Shown here piece after piece: positions 23,019 through 35,137 of a stretch of DNA of 64,000 nucleotides; position 1 is the first letter of the stretch, and every line of letters begins with the position of its first letter. This DNA is from DASYQD01 sp963837455 (lineage in GTDB: Bacteria > Acidobacteriota > Thermoanaerobaculia > Multivoradales > JAIOJS01). The stretch spans positions 403,551 through 467,550 of the forward strand of contig CAWINM010000006.1 in the NCBI GenBank assembly GCA_963837455.1. The letters run 5' to 3'. Position numbers and translations under genes: made by a program. The notes below the pieces were generated by a model. The model worked only from the letters and a program-made list of their open reading frames with translations, was not told the DNA's origin and did no database searches.

Positions 23019-24739
23019 GGCGCGCCCTCGCGACGGTAGACGATGCGACCGTCCACCAGCGTCAAGTCTACCCGCGCGCGCGGGATCTCCGCCGCCGCCA
23101 CCGTCATCGGGTCGCGGTCGAAGACCACCAGGTCGGCACGCTTGCCGACCTCCAGCGTGCCCACCTGGTCGTCGAGGAAGATGGCGTAGGCGGCGTCGCG
23201 GGTGAAGCCACGCAGCGCCTCGTCACGGGTCAGCAGCTGGTCGGGAAGCCAGCCCCCCGCCGGCTGACCCTCGAGGTCCTGGCGCGTCACCGCCGCGTAG
23301 ATACCGAGCAACGGGTCGGGGCGCTCGACCGGGAAGTCGCTGCCCAGCGCCAGATGCGCGCCGGCGCGCAGCGCGGTGCGCCAGGCGTAGGCGCGGGGCA
23401 GGCGCTCCGGCCCCAGCCGGTCGACCGCCCACGGCATGTCGGAGGTGGCATGGGTGGGCTGCATGGAGGCGAGGATCCCCAGCCGCGCCATGCGCTCGAG
23501 GTCTTGGTGGCGGATCACCTGCACGTGCTCGATGCGGAAGCGCAGCTCGGGGTGAGGCTCGCCGTCGAGGGCGGCGTCGAGGGCATCGAGGGCAAGCAGG
23601 TTGCCGCGATCGCCGATGGCGTGGATCGCCACCTGGAAGCCGTGCGCGCGCGCCAGCTTGGCGATGCGCGCCATATCGGCCTCGGGAGTGACCGTGAGGC
23701 CGAGGTTGCCGGGGTCGTCCTTGTAGGGCTCGAGCAGCGCGGCGCCGCGCGAGCCGAGCGCCCCATCGGCGTAGAGCTTGACGCCACGCAGGGTGAGAAA
23801 AGCGTCGTCGCTGCGCCAGGGACCGGGGACGAGCCAGTCGGGGAGCGCGGGGTCGGTTCCGGTCCAGAAGACTGCCACCCGCACCGGCAGCTGGTGGCCC
23901 TGCTGCAGCGCCCGGTAGGCCGCCGCCGAGGCCGCGCCCACCCCCATGTCGGTGACGGTGGTGAGCCCGAGCGCGGCGACCGCGCGGCCGGCGGCGACGA
24001 GGTGCCGCCGGCGCTCCGCATCGGTGGAAACGGGCCGCCTGGCGGCGAAGATGCCGGCAGCCCGATCGACCAGCACGCCGGTGGGATCGCCCTGGGCGTC
24101 GCGCAGGATGCGGCCGCCTTCGGGGTCGGCCACCGCCGCCGACACGCCGAGGGCGCGCATCCCGGCGGCGTTGAGCAGCGCGGCGTGACCGTCGATGCGC
24201 TGCAGCCACACCGGGTGGTCGGGCACCGCGGCGCTGAGCGGCTGGTGGACGGGGAACTCCTTGCCGGCCCAGCGGTTCTGGTCCCACCCACGGCCCACCA
24301 CCCAGGCACCCGCCGGCGCCTTCGCCGCCGCCGCAGCCACTCGCCGCACGATCTCTGCGTAGCTGTCGACGCCGACGAGGTCGACCTGCTCGAGGAACTC
24401 GCCGAGCGATTCGAGGTGCGAGTGGGCGTCGATGAGACCCGGGGTCACCGCCCGTCCGCGCAGCTCGACGACCCTGGTGCGGGGCCCGCGGAAGCGCTCG
24501 ACGCCGGCGTCATCCCCGACGTAGACGAGGCGACCGCCGCGCACGGCGACGCTGCCGGTGAGCGACGCCGGCGCACCGCGCACCGCCATGCCGGTCACCG
24601 GATAGAGCGTGCCGTGACGCAGCACGAGGTCGGCCGCGTCCTGCACTGGGGACGCCGCCGCGGCGGCGGCAGCCGCCGCGCTCGTGCCCTGAGTCGCCGC
24701 CGCCAGCAACAGTGCCGCCGCTCCGATCGTCCTCAGCAC
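23015..24739 (-). CDS. Exported amidohydrolase family 3 protein (YtcJ/AepA-like)
   Basis: 574 residues if started at GTG 24739; longer readings upstream would bury the signal peptide. The signal region is LRTIGAAALLLAAATQGTSA. The metal-dependent amidohydrolase fold is marked by VTPGLIDAHSHLESLG (first metal His pair), VVGRGWDQNRW, GHAALLNAAGMRALG, LTTVTDMGVG, KLYADGALGSRGAAL, AIHAIGDRGNLLALDALD, RFRIEHVQVI and LALGSDFPVE. Family members hydrolyse amides or cyclic imides with two metal ions; the substrate is unknown. It is the first gene of a two-gene unit with the exported isoaspartyl methyltransferase. That pairing might link it to cyclic imide or damaged-peptide chemistry, but this is inference. 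Confidence 0.88.
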   Translation of the reverse strand: MLRTIGAAALLLAAATQGTSAAAAAAAAASPVQDAADLVLRHGTLYPVTGMAVRGAPASLTGSVAVRGGRLVYVGDDAGVERFRGPRTRVVELRGRAVTPGLIDAHSHLESLGEFLEQVDLVGVDSYAEIVRRVAAAAAKAPAGAWVVGRGWDQNRWAGKEFPVHQPLSAAVPDHPVWLQRIDGHAALLNAAGMRALGVSAAVADPEGGRILRDAQGDPTGVLVDRAAGIFAARRPVSTDAERRRHLVAAGRAVAALGLTTVTDMGVGAASAAAYRALQQGHQLPVRVAVFWTGTDPALPDWLVPGPWRSDDAFLTLRGVKLYADGALGSRGAALLEPYKDDPGNLGLTVTPEADMARIAKLARAHGFQVAIHAIGDRGNLLALDALDAALDGEPHPELRFRIEHVQVIRHQDLERMARLGILASMQPTHATSDMPWAVDRLGPERLPRAYAWRTALRAGAHLALGSDFPVERPDPLLGIYAAVTRQDLEGQPAGGWLPDQLLTRDEALRGFTRDAAYAIFLDDQVGTLEVGKRADLVVFDRDPMTVAAAEIPRARVDLTLVDGRIVYRREGAP

Positions 24740-24879
24740 CAGCTCGTTGCTCGCCTTTCTCGTGCCGTCGGGGCCGCCGACCCGCGGCCCACCCGCGGCC
24801 GGGCCCTCACGGCCGCGCCATTCTCGCAAGGGACCCTGCAACCGGCAAGCCAGAGCAGCGAAGCGCCGCCCGGTGCCGC

Positions 24880-26163
24880 TCAGTGCGTCCGCAGGGCGCC
24901 GAGCTCGCCCTCGATGTTGGCGCGCGGGCTGAAGACGAAGACGCTCTCGCCCAGTGAATCCGTGCCACCGCCCCAGAGGATTCCCGCGAGGCTGACCTTC
25001 GGGCTCTTCGCGGAGGGCTGGAAGAACACTGGCGACCCGCTGTCGCCGCCATCGGCGCCCGCCTGAACCACTCCCTGGCAGAGCAGGGTGAACTCGGTCT
25101 CCGAGCTGTTGACGTCGGCGCAGGTGGCGATCACCGGGCCGTAGGTCCAGCCGGTGGTGCGGCCGATCTTGTTCAGCACCTGGCCGAAGAACGGAGTGGC
25201 CGCGTTGGCAGTGATGGTGAGCCGCGAGCCCGCCGGCTTGAGCACCAGCGAGCCGACGTCACGTCCCCGCGCTCGCGGATGCGCCAGGCTCTTGTACTTC
25301 CCGAGCTTCTTGGAGTTGTGGTCGTACTGGACGAAGGCGCTGTCGCTGTAGCGGCACTTGCGCCCCGGTGGGCAGCCGGCGTCGTTGGTGAAGTAGGGCG
25401 GATCGGCGATCTCGGTGGCGATCGGAGCGCCGTGGTAGTCGCCCTGCGAGAAGCGGGTGCCGTCGACCCCGCCGCGGTCGGCGGTGCAGTGCGAGTTGGT
25501 GACGAAACCGAACGCCTTGCCGCGGTAGGCGTTGAAGCCGAGCGTGCAGAGGGTGATGAAGGGGAAGTGCTCGAAACTGATCTGCACGCCGCCGGGAGCC
25601 GGCCGGATGGTGCTCTGGATGTCCACCACCGGAGGGGTGCGGCGATGCCGCGCGACTCCCACGAGCTCCCGCACGGGCCCCAGCTCGACGAGGGTCACCG
25701 CAGCCGCCGGCACGTGCCGCGCCGCCAGCATCGCCGCCACGCGCTGGCGCGTGCGGGCCGGCTCGGCGCGCGCGGGATCCACCGCCACGACGACCCGGTT
25801 GCTGCGCTCGTCGGCGTCGAGGTAGACCACTCCCGGCAATGCCAGCGCCGGGCGCAGGGCGGCGCGCCAGTCGATCAGCTGCGCGAATTCGAAGTCGCCG
25901 CGAAGGATGCGCACGTCCTCGCCGAAGCCCGCCAGCGCCGGCTGGGCGCTTTCGGCGTGGGGGTCGCGGAGATAGATGGTCGGCCTCCCGGTGGCGTCGT
26001 AGAAGAAGCCGCCGAAGCCCTGGACCTCGGTGCCGATGCGCAGCAGCACGTCGTCGGCGGAGCCGATGGCGCGCGCGGCCGGCGCGGGCGCGGCGGCGGC
26101 CAGGCCCGGGAGGAGGACGATGGCGGTGAGGGCAGCGGCGAGCGCGCGAGAACGGATGGTCAC
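24880..26163 (-). CDS. Secreted chymotrypsin-fold serine protease
   Basis: 427 residues from GTG 26163, which has GAGGTG seven bases upstream and places a signal peptide (ALAAALTAIVLLPGLAAAAP) at the start. The first 190 residues form a pro-region without a clear family. The protease domain begins near VQISFEHFPFITLCTLGF. Catalytic residues can be assigned: His in FVTNSHCTAD, Asp probably in YSDSAFVQYD, and Ser in GADGGDSGSPVFF. Several Cys residues (TLCTLGF, AGCPPGRKCRYS, IATCAD, LLCQG) probably form disulfides. It resembles bacterial alpha-lytic-like or trypsin-like exported proteases with N-terminal propeptides. It is alone on its strand, downstream of no operon partner, and is transcribed divergently from the TldD-like gene. 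Confidence 0.85.
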   Translation of the reverse strand: MTIRSRALAAALTAIVLLPGLAAAAPAPAARAIGSADDVLLRIGTEVQGFGGFFYDATGRPTIYLRDPHAESAQPALAGFGEDVRILRGDFEFAQLIDWRAALRPALALPGVVYLDADERSNRVVVAVDPARAEPARTRQRVAAMLAARHVPAAAVTLVELGPVRELVGVARHRRTPPVVDIQSTIRPAPGGVQISFEHFPFITLCTLGFNAYRGKAFGFVTNSHCTADRGGVDGTRFSQGDYHGAPIATEIADPPYFTNDAGCPPGRKCRYSDSAFVQYDHNSKKLGKYKSLAHPRARGRDVGSLVLKPAGSRLTITANAATPFFGQVLNKIGRTTGWTYGPVIATCADVNSSETEFTLLCQGVVQAGADGGDSGSPVFFQPSAKSPKVSLAGILWGGGTDSLGESVFVFSPRANIEGELGALRTH

Positions 26164-26309
26164 GATGGCACCTCGACCCTGGACGACGGCATGGCACGGG
26201 CAGAGTGATGACGACCTCAGCATGGTACGCCGCTGGCGAGCCCGCGGCAAATCGACGCGCCGACCTGCGGCTCGATGAGCGGTGCGCTCTGCTAAGCTGC
26301 GCCGCCGCC

Positions 26310-27623
26310 ATGGCCGGACTGACTTCCTGCGAGCAGGCGCTGACGCTGCTGCGCGATGCCGTCGCGCTGTCGCCGGCCGACGAGGCCGCCATCACCTGGG
26401 TCGAAACGCGGCGGCTGTCGGCTGCGACCCGTGGCTCGCAGCGCGCGCCGCAGCATGAGCACGAGGTGCACGTGCGGGTGATCGAGGCCGGGCGGCTGGG
26501 CGTCTACCGCGCCGCCGCCAGCGACCCCGCCGAGCTGGCCGCCGCCCTGCGGCAGGCGATGGGACAGGCCCGCGCCGCCGCCAGGCTTCCGGGTGGTCTG
26601 CACCTGACGCCGGAGGACGCGTCGGCGCTCGAGGAAGGACCGGACCTGCACGATCGCACGCTGGCGGATCTCACCCTCGAGCAGGCACAGCAACGTCTCC
26701 GCGATCTCGCCGCCGATGGCGAGACGGCGCGGCTGTCCTGGTCCGAAGCGGCGCTCACCGTCGTCACCAGCCGCGGCTTCGCCCGCCAGCTGCTGGCCAC
26801 CAGCGCCGCCCTGCAGGTGCGCTGCGGGCGTCACCCGGGTGCCGGCGTCGCCGCCGGCGCGGCGCGCAGCCTCGCCGCCCTCGACCCCGCCGCCATCTTC
26901 GCGCGCGCGCGCCGCCGCGACGCGCGAGAGGAGGCCTCTCCCTGGTCGCCGCCCGCCGCCGTGGTGCTCGCACCCGAGGCCACCGCGGCGCTGATCGCGG
27001 CCTTCGGCGCCCGCGGTCTCGCCGCCGCCACCTGGGAGGACGAGCGCGGCTTCCCCCGCCGCCACCGCGGCGCGGCGGCGCTGGCGCCGGCCCTCACCGT
27101 CGTCGAGGACGGCTCGCGCCCCGGCGGGCTCGCCTTCCCCCTCGACACCACCGGTGCGCGCCGCCGGCCGGCGACGCTGGTGGCGGAGGGGGTGCTGCGC
27201 GGGCCGGTCGCCGATCCCCTGGAAGCGGCACGGCTCGGCGTCACGGCGACGCGGCCGACGCTGGCCGGCGAGGAGAGCGGCCCCGAGCACCTCTTCGCCC
27301 TCGCCGGCGGCGTCGCCGAGGACGACCTGCTCGCCGCCGCCGGCGAGGGGATCTTCGTCGCCCAGCTCGAGCCGCTCGAGTGCTGGGACGACACCGAGCT
27401 CACCGCTCGCGCCGTCGCCCGCGGCATCCACCGCGTCGAGCGCGGTGCCCTCGCGGCGCCGCTGCCCGACGCGCTGTGGCAGACCACGCTGCCAGCGGCG
27501 CTCGGCGCGGTGCGCGCCCTCGGCGACGAGCTGGTGGCGGTGGGCGGCGGCTCTCGCGGGCTTGGCGGCACCGTCGCCCCGGCAGCGCTTCTCGCGCCGG
27601 CGGGCGACTGGCAACCCCTCTAG
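26310..27623 (+). CDS. TldD/PmbA-like protein (putative metallopeptidase-related)
   Basis: 437 residues from ATG 26310. Overall organisation follows the TldD/PmbA fold: an N-terminal segment ITWVETRRLSAATRGSQ, then HEVHVRVIEAGRLGVYRAA, and a C-terminal core with VVEDGSRPGGLAFPLDTTG followed by TLVAEGVLRG. The conserved stretch around the metal site (HEXXXH in TldD) is not visible, as in PmbA-type partners that rely on a TldD subunit. PmbA/TldD pairs process microcin precursors and degrade small proteins. No TldD partner is encoded next to it. The assignment rests on the C-terminal motif and length, so it is moderately sure. Confidence 0.6.
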   Translation: MAGLTSCEQALTLLRDAVALSPADEAAITWVETRRLSAATRGSQRAPQHEHEVHVRVIEAGRLGVYRAAASDPAELAAALRQAMGQARAAARLPGGLHLTPEDASALEEGPDLHDRTLADLTLEQAQQRLRDLAADGETARLSWSEAALTVVTSRGFARQLLATSAALQVRCGRHPGAGVAAGAARSLAALDPAAIFARARRRDAREEASPWSPPAAVVLAPEATAALIAAFGARGLAAATWEDERGFPRRHRGAAALAPALTVVEDGSRPGGLAFPLDTTGARRRPATLVAEGVLRGPVADPLEAARLGVTATRPTLAGEESGPEHLFALAGGVAEDDLLAAAGEGIFVAQLEPLECWDDTELTARAVARGIHRVERGALAAPLPDALWQTTLPAALGAVRALGDELVAVGGGSRGLGGTVAPAALLAPAGDWQPL

Positions 27624-27640
27624 CAGGGTGACCGGCGCCG

Positions 27641-29206
27641 CTAGCGGCGGCGCAGCAACACGACGGTCTGGTCGTCGCCCTGCGGCTGCCCCTCGCCGAA
27701 GGCCCGCAGCTCGCGCTCCAGCACGCCGCGGATCTCCGACAGCGGCGCCCCCTGCTGGTCGCGCAGCAACGCTTCCAGGCGCTCCAGCCCGTACTCCTCA
27801 CCGCTCCTCGCCGCCGCCTCGGTGACGCCGTCGCTGTAGAGGCAGAGCAGGTCGCCGGGCAGGAGCGTCCGCTTCGCCTCACGGTAGGGCGGACCCGGCA
27901 GCAGGCCCAGCGGCACGGCGCAGGCGGCGAGCCGCTCGACGGTGCCGTCGCGCCGCAGCAGCACGCCCGGGTTGTGGCCGGCGTTGACGTAGCCGAATTC
28001 GCCGCTGTCGGCGTCGAGCGCCACCAGCAGCAGGGTGGCGAACTTGTTGCTCGCGGAGAAGTCGATGAGGTGCTGGTTGACCGCCTGCAGCATCCTCTCG
28101 GTGCTCTCGCCGCGCGCCAGCAGCAGCCGCAGCGCCGAGTGCAGGGTGGACACCAGCAGCGCCGCCGACACCCCCTTGCCCGAGACGTCGGCGACCAGCA
28201 TGGCGAAGCGACCGTCGGGCAAGGGCACGACGTCCCAGTAGTCACCGCCGACGTGACGGGCGGGGCGCGTCCAGCCGAGCAACTCATGGCCGGCGACGGC
28301 CGGCAGCGCCCGCGGCAGGATGCCGAGCTGGATCTGCGCCGCCAGCTCCATCTCGCGCTCGAGGGCCTCCTTCTCGAGGGCCTCCTGGTGGAGCCGCGCC
28401 TGCTCGAGGGCGAGCGCCGCCTGGTTGGCGAACAGCGACAGGGCGCGGCGGTCCTCGTCGGGGAAGGGGCCGACGCCGCTGCGGCTCTCCTTGTCGGCCA
28501 CCACCAGCACCCCGCGCCGCTCCCCCTCGACCTCGATCGGCACCGCCAGCAGGTGGCGCGCCTGCGGCAGCAGGTCGGCATCCTCGGCGTCGACGTCGAG
28601 CGCCAACCCCTCGCGCGCGCTGCCGCCGATGGTGCTGCGCAGCCGGTAGCGTCCCTTCTGCTCGGGCAGCAGGTCGTCGAGCAGGTAGAGCGCGCCGCGG
28701 CGCGCGTCGAGCAGAGATACAGCGCGCAGCAGGATCTCTTCGGCGACGTGTCCGAGGTCGAGCGTCGAGGTGATGGCGAGGCCGACGTCGTAGATCGCCT
28801 CGCGCTCGACGCCGCGGTACTTGGCATCGAAGTCGAGGCGCTTGAGGCTCTGCCGCAGCTTGCACAACCGCAAACCAACCGCCAGCAGCAGGCCCAGCGG
28901 CTCGGGGATCTCCTCGATCGCCGTCGTCGCCAGCAGCAGGCCGCCGCACACCCGCCGCGCCGGCCACGGGATCGCCTCGCCGCGGTCGAGTCCGTGCGGG
29001 AAGTCGGCGACGCCGAGACGGGCGCAGCAGTCGAGGCCTTCCTCGCCCTCGAGGTAGATGGCGAGGCCGTCGACCCCCAGCGTCTCGCGCGTGAGCTGCA
29101 ACACCTCGCGCAGGAACAAGGCCTCGGCACCCTCCTCCTGGAGCAGGGAGAACAAGCGTCGTTGCCGCTCGGCCGGAATCGGCAGCAGCGTCGTGGGGCC
29201 GTTCAT
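27641..29206 (-). CDS. RsbU/SpoIIE-type PP2C phosphatase with GAF sensor
   Basis: 521 residues from ATG 29206. A divergent N-terminal GAF-like region (about 30-110) is followed by a GAF domain at about 140-290 (DLGHVAEEILLRAVSLL, LAVPIEVEGERRGVLVVADK) and a helical linker. The C-terminal 230 residues are a SpoIIE-type phosphatase (LAAQIQLGILPRALPAV, RPARHVGGDYWDVVPL, FAMLVADVSGKGVSAALL, YVNAGHNPGVLLRRDG, LYSDGVTEA, GDDQTVVLLRRR). The metal-binding Asp residues in GGDYWD, VADVSGKG and GDDQT are kept. It should dephosphorylate the STAS protein encoded 9 bases upstream. It is the last gene of the partner-switching operon. Confidence 0.93.
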   Translation of the reverse strand: MNGPTTLLPIPAERQRRLFSLLQEEGAEALFLREVLQLTRETLGVDGLAIYLEGEEGLDCCARLGVADFPHGLDRGEAIPWPARRVCGGLLLATTAIEEIPEPLGLLLAVGLRLCKLRQSLKRLDFDAKYRGVEREAIYDVGLAITSTLDLGHVAEEILLRAVSLLDARRGALYLLDDLLPEQKGRYRLRSTIGGSAREGLALDVDAEDADLLPQARHLLAVPIEVEGERRGVLVVADKESRSGVGPFPDEDRRALSLFANQAALALEQARLHQEALEKEALEREMELAAQIQLGILPRALPAVAGHELLGWTRPARHVGGDYWDVVPLPDGRFAMLVADVSGKGVSAALLVSTLHSALRLLLARGESTERMLQAVNQHLIDFSASNKFATLLLVALDADSGEFGYVNAGHNPGVLLRRDGTVERLAACAVPLGLLPGPPYREAKRTLLPGDLLCLYSDGVTEAAARSGEEYGLERLEALLRDQQGAPLSEIRGVLERELRAFGEGQPQGDDQTVVLLRRR

Positions 29207-29215
29207 GGCCGGTCC

Positions 29216-29590
29216 TCAGGGGCCCGGCTTGGGGGTCGCCGGTGCGAACAGCTCGCCGAGCGCCGCGCCCTCGTCGGGGTAGACCTGCGCGTACTGCGTC
29301 AGGCCCATGATGTGAAAGGTCTTCTGGATCGTCGGGGTGAGGTTGCAGAACGCCAGCCGCCCCTCGAGCTCGAGCATGCGCTCCAACACCTCGATGAGGA
29401 TGGAGATGCCGATGGAGTTGACGATCTTGCTGCCGGCGAGGTTGAGGAGCAGGGTGCGATAGCCCTCCTCCATGAGGCCATTGGCGGCCTGGGCGATCTC
29501 CTCGCCACCCTGGTTGTTGATGTATCCCTCGGTATACACCACGGCCAGACCGTCGCGCCGGTCGACCCTCACCTTCAGAGTCTCGGTCAT
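29216..29590 (-). CDS. STAS-domain anti-sigma factor antagonist (RsbV/SpoIIAA type)
   Basis: 124 residues from ATG 29590. It has a STAS fold: VRVDRRDGLAVVYTEGYI, LLLNLAGSKIVNSIGISIL and LAFCNLTPTIQKTFHIMGL. The phospho-acceptor Ser is in KIVNSIGISIL (Ser-x-Gly pattern). In partner switching the unphosphorylated form captures the RsbW-like kinase and frees a sigma factor or other target; the phosphatase resets it. It lies between the kinase gene (29 bases upstream) and the phosphatase gene (9 bases downstream), giving a full set on one strand. No sigma-B-like gene is in the module, so the final target may be elsewhere or may not be a sigma factor. Confidence 0.93.
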   Translation of the reverse strand: MTETLKVRVDRRDGLAVVYTEGYINNQGGEEIAQAANGLMEEGYRTLLLNLAGSKIVNSIGISILIEVLERMLELEGRLAFCNLTPTIQKTFHIMGLTQYAQVYPDEGAALGELFAPATPKPGP

Positions 29591-29619
29591 TGCGTCGTTC
29601 CCCTCCCGTCGCTCCGGCC

Positions 29620-30087
29620 CTAGATCTTCTTTCGCATCACCACGACGGTGCCGTGGGTGCCCGACTCGATCTCGACCTCGTCGACGAGGCGGCGGATGAG
29701 GGTCAGCCCCCAGCCGCGCTTGCGGGGCCTCCCCTCCTCGTTGCGCATCGTACCGCGGAGCACCGGCTCGGGAAACCCCACGCCGGTGTCCCGTACCGTC
29801 ACCTGCACCACCTCGGCGCGGTCGCCGCCGCCCATCAAGGCCAAGCTCACGTACACCCGCCCGTCACTGGCGCCACTGTGCTCGGAGGCGTTGATGAACG
29901 CCTCCTGCACCGCCAACCGCAGCTCGTCGATGCGGTCGGGGTCCATGCTCGCCTCGATGGCGATCTCGGACGCCTGCTCCCCCGCCTCCAACTCCTTGTC
30001 AGGGAGCATCGGCAGGACGAGGTCCTTCTGGCGCAGACAGCGCATCCCGGGTGTCCCGTTGCTCTCGGACGGCTCGCGCAGATCCAA
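29620..30087 (-). CDS. RsbW-like anti-sigma serine kinase (GHKL ATPase)
   Basis: 155 residues from the first start at 30087; a start at the Met of MRCLRQKDLVLPML (30045) would give 141 residues and look more like the family. The ATPase motifs are RIDELRLAVQEAFINASEHS (N-box), VRDTGVGFPEPV (G1) and RKRGWGLTLIRRLVDEV (G2). Proteins of this type phosphorylate a STAS partner and hold a sigma factor when the partner is phosphorylated. The gene directly precedes the STAS gene. A 52-residue membrane protein gene ends 15 bases upstream, in the same direction. Confidence 0.9.
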   Translation of the reverse strand: MDLREPSESNGTPGMRCLRQKDLVLPMLPDKELEAGEQASEIAIEASMDPDRIDELRLAVQEAFINASEHSGASDGRVYVSLALMGGGDRAEVVQVTVRDTGVGFPEPVLRGTMRNEEGRPRKRGWGLTLIRRLVDEVEIESGTHGTVVVMRKKI

Positions 30088-30102
30088 GCCCTGGCTCGGA
30101 TC

Positions 30103-30261
30103 TTAGAAGGTGAGGTAGATCTGTAGGAAGTAGACGAACAGGGGGTGGATCTGATCCTGCACCAGGAGCCAACCGAAGGCAGCGAGCGTGCCGGTGGCGA
30201 GGACCACCTGCAACGGCAGATCGGGCAGAGCGGCTACGCGCTTGCGAACGGCATCGATCAT
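30103..30261 (-). CDS. 52-residue single-pass membrane protein at the head of the partner-switching operon
   Basis: A short frame from ATG 30261 to the stop at 30103-30105, preceded by AGGAG eight bases upstream. The protein has a basic N-terminus (MIDAVRKRVAALPDL), one clear membrane segment (LQVVLATGTLAAFGWLLV) and a hydrophobic, aromatic C-terminus (PLFVYFLQIYLTF). It ends 15 bases before the RsbW-like gene. Its position and membrane nature suggest an anchor, sensor or output for the switch. I know no family for it. A good ribosome-binding site, uniform direction and tight spacing are the reasons to believe it is real. Confidence 0.6.
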   Translation of the reverse strand: MIDAVRKRVAALPDLPLQVVLATGTLAAFGWLLVQDQIHPLFVYFLQIYLTF

Positions 30262-30550
30262 GATTTGAGCTCCTTCCCACGGGCGCGTAGGGCAAGGCCC
30301 GTGCCACAGCCCGGGGCTGGACGACAAGCTCAATGGAATCAATCGACTGGATGAGACCTCCGGCCGTCGTGCAACTTTCGGCAAATTGCGACATCCTGGC
30401 CCAGATAGATTCCAGCGGCTCGTGGAACAGCAGCTCATGTCCCGTAATACAAGGAGCTCCGCCGCTGTGAGACATCATGCCGCATGTGGGCAATTATGAC
30501 CCATCTACCCGCTACCGCCATTCGCCGGCGCGGCGACCCCGCGGGAGCGC
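30262..30550. other. Intergenic region of lower GC upstream of the partner-switching operon
   Basis: These 289 bases have more A and T than their surroundings and no convincing reading frame. They must carry the promoter of the minus-strand operon and the 3' end of the activator gene (also minus strand). I looked for a sigma-54 element because the upstream gene encodes an AAA activator. The nearest match on the minus strand, TTGCCGAAAGTTGCA near 30370-30385, lacks the GG of the -24 box and has the wrong spacing. No terminator with a T-run was found. Confidence 0.4.
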
Positions 30551-32041
<1,491 letters not shown>

Positions 32042-32115
32042 GGCGGCTCAGAGCCGGTGGTGCACGGCGCGCGCCGGTCGCCACCACGGACCGTCATGGT
32101 CGCGACGGCCTCGGC

Positions 32116-34959
<2,844 letters not shown>

Positions 34960-35061
34960 GTGGGTGGGACTCTAGCAGGGCGGAAGCGCGGCGGGAATCG
35001 TCCCCCGCGCAGGGAGCAACAACGAGGTCCGAGGGGGGAATTTCCACCCCCGGAACGGCGA

Positions 35062-35086
35062 GAGGGAGGGGCCGTCCCCCTCCCTC
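35062..35086 (-). terminator. Strong GC-rich hairpin downstream of the GDSL lipase gene
   Basis: GAGGGAGGGG at 35062-35071 is perfectly complementary to CCCCTCCCTC at 35077-35086, with a five-base loop. It lies 52 bases beyond the stop of the minus-strand lipase gene. There is no clear T-run after it in the minus direction, so intrinsic termination is plausible but not shown. A second, weaker stem (five G, five C around AATTTCCA) lies next to it at about 35030-35052. Confidence 0.45.
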
Positions 35087-35137
35087 ACTCCCCCGCCGCC
35101 GCGCTGGGCGCGGCGCGGGGCCGGTCGCCGCCGCGTC

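Noticed and set aside
30365..30390. Sigma-54 promoter upstream of the partner-switching operon
   Set aside because: The best match lacks the GG of the -24 element and has wrong spacing to the GC of the -12 element.
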